Source: Salinispora oceanensis (GTDB taxonomy: Bacteria > Actinomycetota > Actinomycetes > Mycobacteriales > Micromonosporaceae). Taken from it: a DNA stretch of 64,000 bases. Location of the stretch: assembly GCF_000383575.1 (NCBI RefSeq), contig NZ_KB911579.1, positions 3,132,523 through 3,196,522 on the forward strand. Reading direction: 5' to 3'. Each line of letters opens with the position of its first letter. Position 1 is the stretch's first letter. Under the pieces are notes generated by a model. That model did no database searches and was not told the origin of the DNA. It saw nothing but the letters and a program-made list of their open reading frames with translations. The position numbers and the translations under genes are program-made. Shown in pieces: positions 62,914 through 64,000 of the stretch.

Positions 62914-64000
62914 GTGACCACCGTCGCACCCAAGCCGGTCGTGACCCGGCCCTGGCCGGTCCGAGAGCCGGTTCAGGGGTCGGCTTTCGCGCGGCTGCTG
63001 CGCACCACGGACGCGAAGCAGATCGGGATCATGTATATGGTCACCGCGTTCGCGTTCTTCATGATCGGTGGGCTGATGGCCCTGATCATGCGGGCCGAGC
63101 TGGCACGGCCCGGGCTGCAGTTCCTGTCGCCGGAGCAGTTCAACCAGCTGTTCACGATGCATGGCACGATCATGCTGTTGTTCTTCGCGACGCCGATCGT
63201 CTTCGCCTTCGGCAACTACCTCGTGCCGATCCAGATCGGCGCCCCGGATGTCTCCTTCCCGCGGCTGAACAGCTTCGCCTACTGGCTCTTCCTCTTCGGT
63301 GGCACCCTGACCACCGCTGGCTTCATCACGCCGGGTGGCGCTGCTGACTTCGGCTGGTTCGCCTACACCCCGCTGAGTAGCGTGGAGCACTCGCCGGGCG
63401 TGGGCGCCAACATGTGGGTCGTCGGTCTGGCGATCTCCGGTCTGGGCACGATCCTCGGCTCGGTCAACATGATCACCACGATCCTGACCCTGCGTGCGCC
63501 CGGCATGACCATGTTCCGGATGCCGATCTTCACCTGGAACATGCTGGTCACCAGCCTGCTGGCGCTGCTGATCTTCCCGCTGCTCGCCGCCGCGCTCTTC
63601 GCGCTCGCCGCCGACCGCATCCTCGGCGCCCACGTGTACGACCCGGCGACCGGCGGGCCGCTGCTCTGGCAGCACCTCTTCTGGTTCTTCGGGCACCCCG
63701 AGGTGTACATCATCGCGCTGCCGTTCTTCGGCATCATCTCCGAGATCATTCCGGTCTTTTCCCGCAAGCCGATCTTCGGCTACAAGGGTCTGGTCGCCGC
63801 GACCGTCGCCATCGCCGCCCTGTCGATGAGCGTCTGGGCGCACCACATGTTCGCCACCGGCCAGGTGCTGCTGCCCTTCTTCAGCTTCCTGAGCTTCCTC
63901 ATCGCCGTCCCCACCGGCATGAAGTTCTTCAACTGGATCGGCACCATGTGGCGGGGGCAGATCAGCTTCGAGTCACCGATGCTCTTCGCGATCGGCTTCC
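62914..64000 (+). CDS. ctaD: Cytochrome c oxidase subunit I, 3' end beyond the window
   Basis: The frame is open from the GTG at 62914 (GGAGG upstream) to the right edge, 362 codons of about 570. Heme and copper ligands are present: [16 protein letters not shown] (low-spin heme His), [20 protein letters not shown] (CuB His and cross-linked Tyr) and [13 protein letters not shown] (two CuB His). It is the catalytic subunit of the aa3 terminal oxidase in the plasma membrane, reducing oxygen and pumping protons. The other subunits should lie elsewhere. Confidence 0.97.
   Translation, partial: MTTVAPKPVVTRPWPVREPVQGSAFARLLRTTDAKQIGIMYMVTAFAFFMIGGLMALIMRAELARPGLQFLSPEQFNQLFTMHGTIMLLFFATPIVFAFGNYLVPIQIGAPDVSFPRLNSFAYWLFLFGGTLTTAGFITPGGAADFGWFAYTPLSSVEHSPGVGANMWVVGLAISGLGTILGSVNMITTILTLRAPGMTMFRMPIFTWNMLVTSLLALLIFPLLAAALFALAADRILGAHVYDPATGGPLLWQHLFWFFGHPEVYIIALPFFGIISEIIPVFSRKPIFGYKGLVAATVAIAALSMSVWAHHMFATGQVLLPFFSFLSFLIAVPTGMKFFNWIGTMWRGQISFESPMLFAIGF

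Overview
The window is high-GC actinobacterial DNA with many GTG starts. It most likely comes from a Micromonosporaceae member (Micromonospora or Salinispora type). That is an inference from the gene set: an Scr1-type XRE/DUF397 pair, a 10-methyl fatty acid operon, a cytochrome aa3 subunit I gene, and several small actinomycete-only families. No rRNA and no CRISPR array were seen. One tRNA, tRNA-Lys(TTT), is present.

Layout. 1-5 kb: a beta-helix protein divergent from a TetR regulator with a clear shared operator, then decayed DNA with an ISAs1 transposase relic, a dispersed repeat and a frameshifted gene. 5-14 kb: mostly chromosomal secreted, membrane and enzyme genes (lysozyme-like protein, acetyltransferase, DUF4360, DedA, lipoprotein, hydrolase, DUF4239), ending in the XRE/DUF397 pair. 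14-22.5 kb: an accessory block with a duplicated small-gene module, a minimal GntR regulator with matching palindromes, and a five-gene operon built round an FtsK/SpoIIIE-type ATPase. This is the best candidate for an undescribed system. 22.5-30 kb: IS110 and IS256 relics, two divergent secreted proteins, an AfsR-like regulator whose probable heptamer sites lie between them, and a MerR-methyltransferase fusion.

30-37.5 kb is an accretion island at tRNA-Lys. It holds VapBC, two tyrosine-integrase C-terminal relics each next to a copy of the tRNA 3'-end sequence, a beta-propeller lipoprotein, a TerC gene under a yybP-ykoY manganese riboswitch, NhaA and YefM/YoeB. A repeat family links this island to the decayed DNA at 3 kb.

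37.5-64 kb is mostly ordinary chromosome: GNATs, a TsnR-like rRNA methyltransferase, NUDIX, epoxide hydrolase, aldo/keto reductase, a TetR with a perfect palindrome, the tmsAB operon for 10-methyl fatty acids, two MFS transporters, two tandem low-complexity membrane paralogues, a possible caspase-like protein, a pentapeptide-repeat protein, a frameshifted F420-type oxidoreductase, a GH15 enzyme, a flavin monooxygenase and the start of ctaD. Both frameshifted genes break at runs of five G, so sequencing error must be excluded before calling them pseudogenes.
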